From the NCBI GenBank assembly GCA_017546345.1, contig JAFYXB010000017.1, forward strand, positions 1 through 44,254: a DNA stretch of 44,254 nt. Direction: 5' to 3'. Positions within the stretch are counted from its first letter, which is position 1. Every line of letters begins with the position of its first letter. The notes below the pieces were generated by a model, which had not been told where the DNA came from, did not search any database, and was given only the letters and a program-made list of their open reading frames with translations. Below are positions 7,596-15,028 of the stretch, piece after piece. Made by a program: the position numbers and the translations under genes. Source of the stretch: Alistipes sp. (GTDB lineage Bacteria; Bacteroidota; Bacteroidia; Bacteroidales; Rikenellaceae).

Positions 7596-8658
7596 AACTC
7601 TTGTTGAGTATGTGTTTTATACTTGCGTGGCTCTTAAAGCCCAATTCCGCAGCTATCTCGCGCAGACTCTTACCCTCCTCTCTCATTGCGCGTATCAGGG
7701 CGAGCTTCTCGCTCGAAGCCTCCTCCTTCTCGGGGTCGCGCTCACGAAGTAGCTCGAAGGGCACACGCTCGCCCGTAGCCACATAGTTAAGCCCCTCGGT
7801 GAAGCGCAGCTCGAAGCTGTCGTGCTTGTATTCGGCGGCAAGATAGTTGCCCTTGACCACGCAGAGGTGGCGTATGTCGTAACGCTCGGGGTCGGGGCGT
7901 AGCTCCATCATCAGACGCATCTTAGCCTCGAAACCCTGCGAGTCTATGGCGTTATGCTTCGAGGGTGCAAGCACCTCGCTACGCTTCGAGGTGTGGTGCA
8001 GAAAGAGAACTAAGGTGTTGTGTCTGAGCGCCAAAGCGTGGTACTGCTGCAAGAAACCGCGCACACGGTTGTTCTCGTTCAGCGCACCCGTGTAGAGGTC
8101 GGCAAAGGCATCGACGATGACCACATCGGCAGGGCGCACAGTGAGCGCAGCATCGAGCGTCGGGATAAGGTCGCTCGTATCGAAGATAAAATCTAACCCC
8201 TCGTACTCCCCCTCCACGGTGCCCAGCTCGGCAATCTGTCGCTTCATAAGTGCGGCCACGGACTGCGCATCGTCCTCGGTCGATACATATATCGCACGGC
8301 GGTGCAGGGGTTTTAGCCTAAAGCCTACATATTCGCTGCGTCCCTCGACGATGGCCATCGCCAAACCGCGCAGGAATGTCGATTTTCCCGAGTCGGAGGT
8401 GCCGACGAGTGCCGCCACGCCCATTCGTGGGAGCAGTGGCTCGACGAGGTTGTCTATACCCTCGATGGGTGCACGCAGCATATCTGCGGCGTTGGATAAA
8501 TACTTTAACAATAAGGAGTTCTCGCCCTCCATTTCGAGCTGCGGAGCGGGAAAAGGGCTCTGATTAGCTGCGGTAGCTGCTTCACGCTGCGCATCGAAAA
8601 TACGCTGAAACTCTTGTGCCTCAGCACGTAGAGCCTCAATAAAGTTGTGGTCTAACAT
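7582..8658 (-). CDS. RepA-like AAA_25 ATPase with C-terminal helix-turn-helix
   Basis: A 358-residue protein from the ATG at 8658; the in-frame TTG two codons upstream is not needed. It is a RecA-fold ATPase of the RepA/AAA_25 type: Walker A GTSDSGKST at 86-94, an IYVSTED segment near 125, Walker B VVIVDAF near 179-185 and LVLFLHHTSK near 216-225. The C-terminus (about 325-353) looks like a resolvase-type helix-turn-helix (GKSLREIAAELGFKSHASIK). Relatives act as hexameric replicative helicases of plasmids or as loaders in integrative elements. The neighbouring primase-like gene supports a replication role. No integrase, relaxase or mobilisation gene is nearby, so this is either a remnant or a domesticated pair. 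The last four residues come from the palindromic repeat. Confidence 0.75.
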   Translation of the reverse strand: MLDHNFIEALRAEAQEFQRIFDAQREAATAANQSPFPAPQLEMEGENSLLLKYLSNAADMLRAPIEGIDNLVEPLLPRMGVAALVGTSDSGKSTFLRGLAMAIVEGRSEYVGFRLKPLHRRAIYVSTEDDAQSVAALMKRQIAELGTVEGEYEGLDFIFDTSDLIPTLDAALTVRPADVVIVDAFADLYTGALNENNRVRGFLQQYHALALRHNTLVLFLHHTSKRSEVLAPSKHNAIDSQGFEAKMRLMMELRPDPERYDIRHLCVVKGNYLAAEYKHDSFELRFTEGLNYVATGERVPFELLRERDPEKEEASSEKLALIRAMREEGKSLREIAAELGFKSHASIKHILNKSLVNG

Positions 8659-8715
8659 AAACAAACAGAATTTAAGGTTTTATATTTACCGTATTCAAAA
8701 ATTGGATTTTGGGCG

Positions 8716-8746
8716 CAAATATACAACCCGAAATGGCGTTTGTCAA
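8716..8746 (-). promoter_or_regulatory. Promoter of the AAA ATPase gene
   Basis: -7 box TATATTTG at 8723-8716 on the minus strand, with TTGA (near-consensus -33) 19 bp upstream at 8746-8743. Transcription would start near 8709, about 50 nt before the ATG at 8658. Confidence 0.6.
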
Positions 8747-8820
8747 GAGGTGAGGTTAAATTTTTTATATCGAGCGTGCTGAGTAATTCACAATGAGCAC
8801 GATAGATTTTTGACGAAATA

Positions 8821-8852
8821 TTTGGTATTTTAGAAAACATTGCATAAATTTG
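8821..8852 (+). promoter_or_regulatory. Promoter of the biotin-dependent decarboxylase/carboxylase gene
   Basis: TTTG at 8821-8824, 20-bp spacer, TAAATTTG at 8845-8852. Transcription would start near 8859, leaving an approximately 80-nt leader before the ATG at 8941. Confidence 0.65.
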
Positions 8853-8940
8853 TTAGTCCGTGGATGGTATAACGACCATATCGTCCACCGCAAAAAAGCT
8901 GTAAAACCTAAAAACTAACTACATAAACCTTTGTGAAACT

Positions 8941-11283
8941 ATGACAAAGATTCTTAAAATTCGTGATTTGACGTTGCGCGATGGACAGCAGTCATCTTTC
9001 GCAACTCGTATGACTCAGCAGCAGGTAGACCGTTGCCTTCCCTACTACAAGGATGCAGGCTTCTACGCTATGGAGGTTTGGGGCGGTGCTGTGCCCGACT
9101 CTGTGATGCGCTACCTCAACGAGAACCCCTGGACTCGCCTCGAAACTATCAAGCGTTCGGTAGGCGATGTATCGAAGCTCACGGCTCTTTCACGTGGCCG
9201 TAACCTCTTCGGCTATGCGCCCTACACCGACGAGATTATCGACGGCTTCTCGCGCAACGCTATCGAGAGCGGCTTGGGCATCATGCGTATCTTCGACGCT
9301 TTGAACGATGTGGACAACGTAAAGTCTACAATCAAGTATATCAAGCAGTATGGCGGTATCGCCGACTGCGCCGTTTGCTACACCGTAGACCCTAAGTACA
9401 ACGACGGTGAGGAGCACGAGAAGGTATTTACCGACGAGTACTTCCTCGACAAGGCTCGCCAGATGGCCGAGCTCGGTGCCGATATGATTACCATCAAGGA
9501 TATGTCGGGCCTCATCCCTCCCGCACGCGTAGCAGGTCTTATCAAGCTCCTGAAGAAGGAGTTGGGCGTGGTTGTCGATTTCCACACTCACTGTACGCCT
9601 GGTTATGGTCTCGGCTCGGTTTACGCAGCTATCGTCGCTGGCGTAGATATCGTCGATACCAACTGCTGGTGGTTTGGTGGCGGTACGGGTGCTCCTGCCG
9701 TAGAGCTCGTCTACCTCTTCTGTAAGAAGCTCGGCATCGAGCTTGGCGCAAATATGGAGGCCGTAGCCAAGATTAACGAGCAGCTCAAGGAGATACGCAA
9801 GGAGCTTGAGTTGTCGGTCTTTGGCGCAGAGAAGCCACTTCCAAAGCCCTTCAACCCTCTCACCGACGCAACACCTGCCGAGGTTGATGCACTTCTCGAC
9901 CGCTGCGTGAAGGCTGCACAGGAGGAGAACTGGGATGAGTTGTTGGTAGCATCGCAGGCTATCGAGGCATACTTCGGCTTCCCCGCACCCAACAAGCTCG
10001 TTCAGGATGCCGAGATTCCTGGTGGTATGTACTCTAATATGGTTGCACAGCTCAAGCAGCTCGGCGCAGAGGATATCCTTCCACGCGCTATGGAGCTTAT
10101 TCCTCCCGTACGCCTTGCCGCAGGTTTGCCACCTCTCGTAACACCAACATCGCAGATTGTAGGTGCTCAGGCCGTAAACTGCGCTATGGACGAGAAGGCA
10201 GGTCGCGCGATGTACACAAATAAGAGTGCTCAGTTCGTAGGCCTTGTTAAGGGTGACTACGGTCGCACTCCCGTCAAGATTTCGGAGGACTTCCGCGAGA
10301 AGATTTGCGGTTTTAGAGAGGAGCGTCCCTACGATACCTCGAAGTATCAGAAGCAGCCTAACCCCGCTTTGGAGAAGGCTGGTGGCGTGCTTTTGGCCGA
10401 GAACGAGAAGGAGGAGCTCTTGCTCGAGTTGTTCCCATTGGTTGCTAAGGCCTACCTCACAGGTGTTAAGGAGGCAGCCTACGCCGAGAAGGTTGCTGCC
10501 GACCCATCACTCAAGAAGGAGGAGAAGGTTGAGCTTCAGCCTATCACGGGCGACACTATCGTTGCACCACTCCCAGGTCGCGTCATCGAGCTTAAGGTTA
10601 AGGTTGGCGACACCGTAGCCGTTGGTCAGGAGGTTGCCGTCCTCGAGGCTATGAAGATGGAGAACTCTATCACTTCGGACTACGCAGGTAAGGTTAAGCA
10701 GATTATCGTCAAGGAGGGTGACACCGTTCTGGCCGAGGGTATCATCATCGAGATCGAGAGCGCTAAGGCAGGTGCTGCGGCTGGTGGCAAGCGTCCCGTT
10801 ACGGGCAAGACCGTATGCGCACCACTTCCTGGTCGCGTCATCGAGCTTAAGGTTAAGGTTGGCGACAAGGTAGCCGCAGGTCAGGAGGTTATGGTTCTCG
10901 AGGCTATGAAGATGGAGAACTCTATCACCACCGACTACGCTGGCTATGTTAAGCAGATTTTGGTTTCGGAGGGCGACACCGTAGCTGCCGACGCGGTTCT
11001 TATCGAGGTTGCCGACTCTATGGAGGATGATGGCACTGCCGCTGCCGAGAAGAGAGTGACGGCTGCCGATGGCAAGACCGTAAATGCTCCACTCCCTGGT
11101 CGCGTTATCGAGATTAAGGTTAAGGCTGGTGATAGCGTAACTGTAGGTCAGGAGGTTATGGTTCTCGAGGCTATGAAGATGGAGAACTCTATCTCTTCGG
11201 ACTACGCAGGCAAGGTCCTTGGCTTGTTGGTTTCGGAGGGTGACACCGTAGCTGCCGACCAGCCATTGGTTGTTATCGAGTAA
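8941..11283 (+). CDS. Oxaloacetate decarboxylase alpha / pyruvate carboxylase B-type subunit with three biotinyl domains
   Basis: A 780-residue protein. The HMGL-like carboxyltransferase domain (about 4-270) carries LTLRDGQQS and a metal-binding VDFHTHCTPG. The conserved carboxylase domain (PYC_OADA) follows at about 285-510. It transfers CO2 between biotin and pyruvate/oxaloacetate, linking C3 and C4 metabolism, as part of a sodium-pumping decarboxylase or a two-subunit pyruvate carboxylase. The unusual part is the C-terminus: three consecutive biotin-attachment domains, each with an intact EAMKMEN motif (Lys572, Lys657 and Lys746), joined by Ala/Gly/Lys-rich linkers. Family members normally have one. 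The DNA of the three domains is nearly identical in places. Neither beta/gamma decarboxylase subunits nor a biotin carboxylase gene is nearby, so the exact complex is open. Its own promoter precedes it and two hairpins follow. Confidence 0.92.
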   Translation: MTKILKIRDLTLRDGQQSSFATRMTQQQVDRCLPYYKDAGFYAMEVWGGAVPDSVMRYLNENPWTRLETIKRSVGDVSKLTALSRGRNLFGYAPYTDEIIDGFSRNAIESGLGIMRIFDALNDVDNVKSTIKYIKQYGGIADCAVCYTVDPKYNDGEEHEKVFTDEYFLDKARQMAELGADMITIKDMSGLIPPARVAGLIKLLKKELGVVVDFHTHCTPGYGLGSVYAAIVAGVDIVDTNCWWFGGGTGAPAVELVYLFCKKLGIELGANMEAVAKINEQLKEIRKELELSVFGAEKPLPKPFNPLTDATPAEVDALLDRCVKAAQEENWDELLVASQAIEAYFGFPAPNKLVQDAEIPGGMYSNMVAQLKQLGAEDILPRAMELIPPVRLAAGLPPLVTPTSQIVGAQAVNCAMDEKAGRAMYTNKSAQFVGLVKGDYGRTPVKISEDFREKICGFREERPYDTSKYQKQPNPALEKAGGVLLAENEKEELLLELFPLVAKAYLTGVKEAAYAEKVAADPSLKKEEKVELQPITGDTIVAPLPGRVIELKVKVGDTVAVGQEVAVLEAMKMENSITSDYAGKVKQIIVKEGDTVLAEGIIIEIESAKAGAAAGGKRPVTGKTVCAPLPGRVIELKVKVGDKVAAGQEVMVLEAMKMENSITTDYAGYVKQILVSEGDTVAADAVLIEVADSMEDDGTAAAEKRVTAADGKTVNAPLPGRVIEIKVKAGDSVTVGQEVMVLEAMKMENSISSDYAGKVLGLLVSEGDTVAADQPLVVIE
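10558..11238 (+). repeat. Three tandem biotinyl-domain coding repeats
   Basis: The domain-coding units are spaced about 255 bp and 267 bp apart (biotinylated Lys codons at 10654, 10909 and 11176). Stretches around the PLPGRVIE and EAMKMENSI codons are identical or almost identical at DNA level, above all between units 1 and 2, suggesting recent duplication or gene conversion. Confidence 0.85.
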
Positions 11284-11285
11284 GA

Positions 11286-11362
11286 GTTAGCCGCAAGGTG
11301 CGGCACTAACCCTATTGCCCTGAACAGGAGATACATTGAGTAGATCCTATTCGGGGCAATTT
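11286..11362 (+). terminator. Two stem-loops after the biotin-protein gene
   Basis: First hairpin 11286-11310 (GTTAGCCGCA against TGCGG-CA-CTAAC, 3-nt loop). The second, longer one at 11314-11360 has an 11-bp outer stem (ATTGCCCTGAA with TTCGGGGCAAT, one G-T pair) and an AGGA/TCCT continuation. Neither has a strong T-tract (only TTTG-TATTT after the second). They lie directly after the stop codon and probably end or stabilise the transcript. Confidence 0.6.
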
Positions 11363-11400
11363 GTATTTAGCACGATAGAGCATTAAATTTATTCGCTCAT

Positions 11401-11432
11401 TTTGCAATATTGCTTAATAATTGCTAACTTTG
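11401..11432 (+). promoter_or_regulatory. Promoter of the putative toxin-antitoxin operon
   Basis: TTTG at 11401-11404, 20-bp spacer, TAACTTTG at 11425-11432. Transcription would begin near 11439, which excludes the in-frame ATG at 11402 and supports the ATG at 11456. Confidence 0.65.
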
Positions 11433-11455
11433 CTAAAAATAAAACGCTATACAAT

Positions 11456-11659
11456 ATGTCTGATCAGGAGTTGAGAAGCTACAAATTAACAAACGTAGAA
11501 GACCCCAGCGACGAGCTGCTCGAAGCTCTGATACAAGCCGCTGGAGAGGCTGCTCGAAAGCGAGGCATTGAGGCTGATGCAAAATTCGAAAGAGAATTGC
11601 AACAACTTGTCACTGAGCGTCAAAGCAAATATTCTTGCAGCAATGGAAAGAAAGCATAA
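11456..11659 (+). CDS. Small charged protein, putative antitoxin of the zeta-like kinase
   Basis: A 67-residue, mostly helical and charged protein (MSDQELRSYKLTNVEDPSDE...). The start at 11456 is chosen because the predicted transcription start (about 11439) lies downstream of the longer in-frame start at 11402. I do not recognise a named family. Its 3' end overlaps the start of the zeta-toxin-like gene by 17 bp, suggesting translational coupling, and the two share one promoter. A small gene directly ahead of a zeta-type kinase usually encodes the neutralising partner, so the antitoxin call is inferred from position. Confidence 0.6.
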   Translation: MSDQELRSYKLTNVEDPSDELLEALIQAAGEAARKRGIEADAKFERELQQLVTERQSKYSCSNGKKA

Positions 11660-12245
11660 ACCTATACTCATTGTCATCGCAGGGCCCAACGGATCTGGAA
11701 AGACCACTATCACTGAGCAGATTATGCGCCACGAATGGATGGAGGATGCAGTCTACATCAACCCTGATATTGTGGCACAAGAGAAATATGGTGATTGGAA
11801 CTCGAAGGAGGCCGTACAACAATCTATTGCCTATTGCGAGAATCTACGCGAACAGTGCTTAATTGAGCATAAGAGCCTCATTTTTGAGACCGTACTATCT
11901 CGCGAAGATAAAATCGACTACATTCGTAGGGCGAAAGAGGCAGGTTTCTTTGTGCGCCTATTTTTCGTATGCACCGAGAGTCCCGCTGTAAACGCATCTC
12001 GCATTGCAAAACGAGTAATGCAAGGTGGTCACGATGTGCCTATTACCAAGATTATATCTCGATACAAGCTATCGGTAGCAAATTGTATTGATGCCGCAAA
12101 GATTGTAGATCGTTGCTATGTATATGATAACTCGGCTGAAGATTGCGATGCTCGACCTATATTTAGAATCGTAGATGGGGATGTATATAAGGTATACACA
12201 AACGACATCCCTCATTGGGCAAAAGTTATTATGACCAATTTATAA
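11643..12245 (+). CDS. Zeta-toxin family P-loop kinase
   Basis: A 200-residue protein from the ATG at 11643; a longer frame begins at 11568, but its extra 25 residues lie inside the upstream gene and precede the core fold. The protein starts MERKHKPILIVIAGPNGSGKTT: beta-1 and Walker A (Lys20) at the extreme N-terminus, as in the zeta-toxin/PezT fold (PF06414). Asp42 (NPD), Glu82 (FETVLS) and Arg120/Arg124/Arg140 fit the base, glutamate and arginine positions of the family. Zeta toxins phosphorylate UDP-N-acetylglucosamine and block wall synthesis; chromosomal short forms may act on other nucleotide sugars. A strong terminator follows. Its position between core genes suggests an accessory insertion. 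Confidence 0.78.
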   Translation: MERKHKPILIVIAGPNGSGKTTITEQIMRHEWMEDAVYINPDIVAQEKYGDWNSKEAVQQSIAYCENLREQCLIEHKSLIFETVLSREDKIDYIRRAKEAGFFVRLFFVCTESPAVNASRIAKRVMQGGHDVPITKIISRYKLSVANCIDAAKIVDRCYVYDNSAEDCDARPIFRIVDGDVYKVYTNDIPHWAKVIMTNL

Positions 12246-12274
12246 ATACTTGATAGCTACCAACAATAGAAGAG

Positions 12275-12312
12275 AGAGTGTGCCCAACAAACTTATGGGC
12301 ACACTCTTTTTG
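12275..12312 (+). terminator. Intrinsic terminator after the zeta-toxin gene
   Basis: A perfect 11-bp stem (AGAGTGTGCCC with GGGCACACTCT) and an 11-nt loop, followed by TTTTTG. The AG-rich left side gives a weaker signal in the opposite direction. Confidence 0.88.
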
Positions 12313-12329
12313 TCTAAGAAGCTCTCTAT

Positions 12330-12360
12330 GAAGTTGTATAACAAGAGCTGATTTTAGGCC
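12330..12360 (+). repeat. Diverged, inverted copy of the 40-bp gene-end repeat
   Basis: GAAGTTGTATAACAAGAGCTG at 12330-12350 is the inverted, diverged counterpart of the element at 12411-12450. Together the two could pair into a hairpin about 120 nt long between the zeta-toxin and ispD genes. Confidence 0.55.
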
Positions 12361-12410
12361 TGCGAAGTCCGAAAAAGCGCAGTTTACTAAGCGTAAATGA
12401 GCATTTTGAG

Positions 12411-12450
12411 GACAAGCATAACGACAAAGCAGCCTTGTTATACAGCTTCT
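12411..12450 (-). repeat. 40-bp gene-end repeat, copy B
   Basis: Matches 6386-6425 at 39 of 40 positions and lies 9 bp after the ispD stop codon, the same placement as copy A. A more diverged relative is visible at 25986-26016 after the TonB receptor gene. Confidence 0.75.
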
Positions 12451-12458
12451 CTGATAAT

Positions 12459-13127
12459 CTACTTCGATAAGTAGTACTCCGCCCACTCCATATCCTCGGG
12501 CGTTGTAAGTTTGAGATTGGTACGCTCTCCCTCGACAAGCGATATCCTACGACCCAAGGCCTCAACCACCGAGGCATCATCCGTAAAGCTCCTATCGAAT
12601 GGCTGCTCGTAGGCTCTGCGCAACAACTCGGCAGAGAATATTTGCGGTGTCTGCACGGCACGCAGCTCGGCGCGTGGCACAATATAGGACTCCTCGCCCT
12701 CGACACGACGGAACGAGTCGGCCACCTCGACAACGGGTATTGTCGCACCACTCTTCTCGGCATCGAGCAACGTGCGTATTATAAGGCGCTTCGTTACCAA
12801 CGCACGCACGCCATCGTGCACAGCGATATACTCCACATCCTCGCCCAACGCCTCTATACCACACTTCACCGAGTGAAAACGCTCACTACCCCCCGCCACG
12901 CAACGGTGCGGAGCGACATCAAAGCGTGCTTCGAGGTTGCGCCATAGCGGGATATGTGCCTCGGGGAGCACAACGACAATATCGGCCGAGGGCAGAGCTT
13001 CGGCAAATGTATTTATGGTGCGTGCCACAACGGGCAGCCCTCCGAGCATCAGAAACTGCTTAGGAAGGGTACTCTGCATACGGCTACCCGAGCCACCTGC
13101 AACAATTATAACTCCGTGCTTTGCCAT
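12459..13127 (-). CDS. ispD: 2-C-methyl-D-erythritol 4-phosphate cytidylyltransferase
   Basis: A 222-residue protein of normal family length. The nucleotide-binding loop IIVAGGSGSRM with PKQF (residues 7-25) is intact, as are VHDGVRALV near 103-111, AVQTPQIF near 157-164 and TDDASVVE near 181-188. IspD transfers CMP to methylerythritol phosphate, the third step of the MEP isoprenoid pathway, in the cytosol. The start overlaps the end of the upstream PNPOx-like gene by 22 bp, so the two are translationally coupled in an operon with the M23 gene. The 40-bp gene-end repeat follows directly. Confidence 0.95.
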   Translation of the reverse strand: MAKHGVIIVAGGSGSRMQSTLPKQFLMLGGLPVVARTINTFAEALPSADIVVVLPEAHIPLWRNLEARFDVAPHRCVAGGSERFHSVKCGIEALGEDVEYIAVHDGVRALVTKRLIIRTLLDAEKSGATIPVVEVADSFRRVEGEESYIVPRAELRAVQTPQIFSAELLRRAYEQPFDRSFTDDASVVEALGRRISLVEGERTNLKLTTPEDMEWAEYYLSK

Positions 13128-13537
13128 ATTAGCTTCTTTCCAAATCCTAATGTGTTATCCGTAAGTTTGAACATCGTCGGGCGTACCATCCACAACTCCA
13201 ACGGTGCCGCTGCCGCATAGGGAAAACGGCGTATGTAGCAGCTACGTGCCGCCTCATCGCCACGCTCCGCTACGCCCTGCACCTGCAAGCCCTGCACACG
13301 GCCTACGATACGTGTTTCGAGCACGATGCTCAGTGCCACACGAGGCTCTGCGGCCATCTCCTGCCCGTGGCGCGTAGCCATATCCGATGTAAACACAAAT
13401 AGGTTGCGCTTGCGGTCGTAGGCATAGAAGCAGTTTGCCACATAGGGCACACCCTCTCGGCCAACCGTCGCCAGCGTAAGCACGTGGTGCTTGGCTATAA
13501 ACTTTGCAAAACGCTCATCCAAAACTTCACTCTCCAT
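13106..13537 (-). CDS. Pyridoxamine 5'-phosphate oxidase-like flavin-binding protein
   Basis: A 143-residue single-domain protein with the split-barrel pattern of the PNPOx-like superfamily: HHVLTLATVGREGVPYVANCFYAYD (in part, residues 17-41), LFVFTSDMATRHGQEMAAEPRVALSI (in part) and IVGRVQGLQVQGVAE. The closest group I recognise is the small YhbP/UPF0306-like one. Such proteins bind FMN or F420-like cofactors; the substrate is unknown. It lies 6 bp after the M23 gene stop and overlaps ispD by 22 bp, so all three are probably co-transcribed, with no obvious functional link. Confidence 0.75.
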   Translation of the reverse strand: MESEVLDERFAKFIAKHHVLTLATVGREGVPYVANCFYAYDRKRNLFVFTSDMATRHGQEMAAEPRVALSIVLETRIVGRVQGLQVQGVAERGDEAARSCYIRRFPYAAAAPLELWMVRPTMFKLTDNTLGFGKKLIWQSTEL

Positions 13538-13543
13538 AACTTG

Positions 13544-14863
13544 CTATTTTACGACTACCGTATCCGCCACTCTGTTCGGGTAAATATCGACCTCGGCGAT
13601 ACGTGGCAACGAATCGCAACTTCTATGCTCCAGCTCGGCAATCACCCTGTCGCGTATCAGCTCGAAGCGCACCCTATGCTCCTCAGCAATAGGCTCGGCA
13701 GGCTCCTGTGGCACCTTTAGAGGGTCTATCGCCGTGCCATTCTTCCATAGGCGATAGTCGAGGTGTGGGCCCGTAGATGTTCCCGTAGAGCCTACATATC
13801 CGATGAGCTGTCCCTGCGACACGCGCGTACCTACACGGATACCCTTCGCAAAACCTCGCAGGTGGAGATAGCCCGTAACGATATTTCCGGCGTGCTTAAT
13901 CTTGATGGTGTTACCACCGCCACCACCCCATCCGGCCATCGTCACTACGCCATCGGCAACCGAATATACGGGCGTACCCGAAGGTGCTGCATAGTCCACG
14001 CCGTGGTGCGGGCGATATACACGGTGTACGGGGTGCAATCGCGCATTCGAGAACTTCGAGCTGATACGCGAGTAGTACTTTAGTGGGGCTTTGAGCAGCT
14101 GCTTACGCAACGACTCGCCATTAGCCTCCCAATATCTTAGCTTCTCACCCTCCTGCGCATAGGGTATCGCATAGTAGGTCTTACCACCGTGATTGAAGAG
14201 TGCTCCCCACACCGTACCGATACCTACCGACTCGCCCTCGATGAACTTCTCGTCGTATATCACGCTGAACGAATCGCCCGACTGTATGCCGAAGAAATCG
14301 ACAGTCCACTGGAAGATATCCTCAAACTCGGCAGCCAAAGCATAGGGCATATTCTGCTCCATAATCGCACCCCACAGCGACGATGTTATAACCGCCTCGT
14401 GCTGCTTACGCACAACATCTACGGGACGCGAGCCGAGATTGATGCTTATCGAGTCGCCACGGAAGCCAAAGACCACATAATCTACCAGGTTGCGATGATA
14501 GACCAAGTAATCGAGCACCGTGCGTGTCGATAGCGAATCGCTCACCTCACGCGTGAATGTCGTGTAGCCGTTGTCGGCTCTAATTTGGCGCAATGGGAAA
14601 ATATCCTTCGCCGTGCGATCAAGGCGATCTACCATATAGGGCGACACGCCATAACGCGAGAGGATACCGCCCACGGTCTGCCCCGAGCGCACCGTATCGC
14701 GCTTAATGTCGTAGCCCTCTATATTGATGCCGTAGAGAAGCGTAGGCTCCTGAGCCTCAGCCTCGATACTCTGTTTTTCACTCTCTTTATCGGACGAGAA
14801 TACGCCGCACGATGTTGCACCCAAGAGCAACGCTATGGCGGTAATATATCGTAGTCGTTTCAT
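13544..14863 (-). CDS. M23-family peptidoglycan endopeptidase, lipoprotein
   Basis: 439 residues from the ATG at 14863. A longer frame starts at 14914, upstream of the predicted promoter. The chosen start gives a lipoprotein signal (MKRLRYITAIALLLGATSC) with the lipobox Cys at residue 19. The middle holds an OapA/LysM-like region (RSGQTVGGILSRYGVSPYMV), and the C-terminal third is a LytM/M23 domain: HHGVDYAAPSGTPVYSVADG, GYLHL and TGPHLDYRLW supply the zinc ligands and catalytic His. M23 enzymes cut peptide crosslinks in peptidoglycan. The intact ligands argue for an active hydrolase rather than a NlpD-like activator. First gene of the operon with the flavoprotein and ispD. Confidence 0.9.
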   Translation of the reverse strand: MKRLRYITAIALLLGATSCGVFSSDKESEKQSIEAEAQEPTLLYGINIEGYDIKRDTVRSGQTVGGILSRYGVSPYMVDRLDRTAKDIFPLRQIRADNGYTTFTREVSDSLSTRTVLDYLVYHRNLVDYVVFGFRGDSISINLGSRPVDVVRKQHEAVITSSLWGAIMEQNMPYALAAEFEDIFQWTVDFFGIQSGDSFSVIYDEKFIEGESVGIGTVWGALFNHGGKTYYAIPYAQEGEKLRYWEANGESLRKQLLKAPLKYYSRISSKFSNARLHPVHRVYRPHHGVDYAAPSGTPVYSVADGVVTMAGWGGGGGNTIKIKHAGNIVTGYLHLRGFAKGIRVGTRVSQGQLIGYVGSTGTSTGPHLDYRLWKNGTAIDPLKVPQEPAEPIAEEHRVRFELIRDRVIAELEHRSCDSLPRIAEVDIYPNRVADTVVVK

Positions 14864-14869
14864 ATCTGG

Positions 14870-14900
14870 CAAAGGTAATAATTTTATTGCTGACTCTAAA
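14870..14900 (-). promoter_or_regulatory. Promoter of the M23-flavoprotein-ispD operon
   Basis: -7 box TACCTTTG at 14877-14870 and TTTA 19 bp upstream at 14900-14897 (one mismatch to TTTG). The predicted transcription start falls at or within a few bases of the ATG at 14863, so the message may be leaderless or nearly so. Confidence 0.55.
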
Positions 14901-14962
14901 AAATTTCGGAGCATAAATTCGCACCCTCCAATATGAAATATTGGATAAAAAGAGTCTATAAT

Positions 14963-14993
14963 TTTGTCATATCAAAATAAAACGCTATCTTTG
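14963..14993 (+). promoter_or_regulatory. Promoter of lpxK
   Basis: TTTG at 14963-14966, 19-bp spacer, TATCTTTG at 14986-14993; both boxes match the Bacteroidota consensus. Transcription would start near 15000, about 29 nt before the ATG. Confidence 0.8.
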
Positions 14994-15028
14994 ACCGAAT
15001 TGTAAGATTTCAGTATCGCGCGAGAGAG

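Noticed and set aside
11402..11455. Longer start for the putative antitoxin
   Set aside because: The extra codons overlap the promoter boxes and precede the predicted transcription start.
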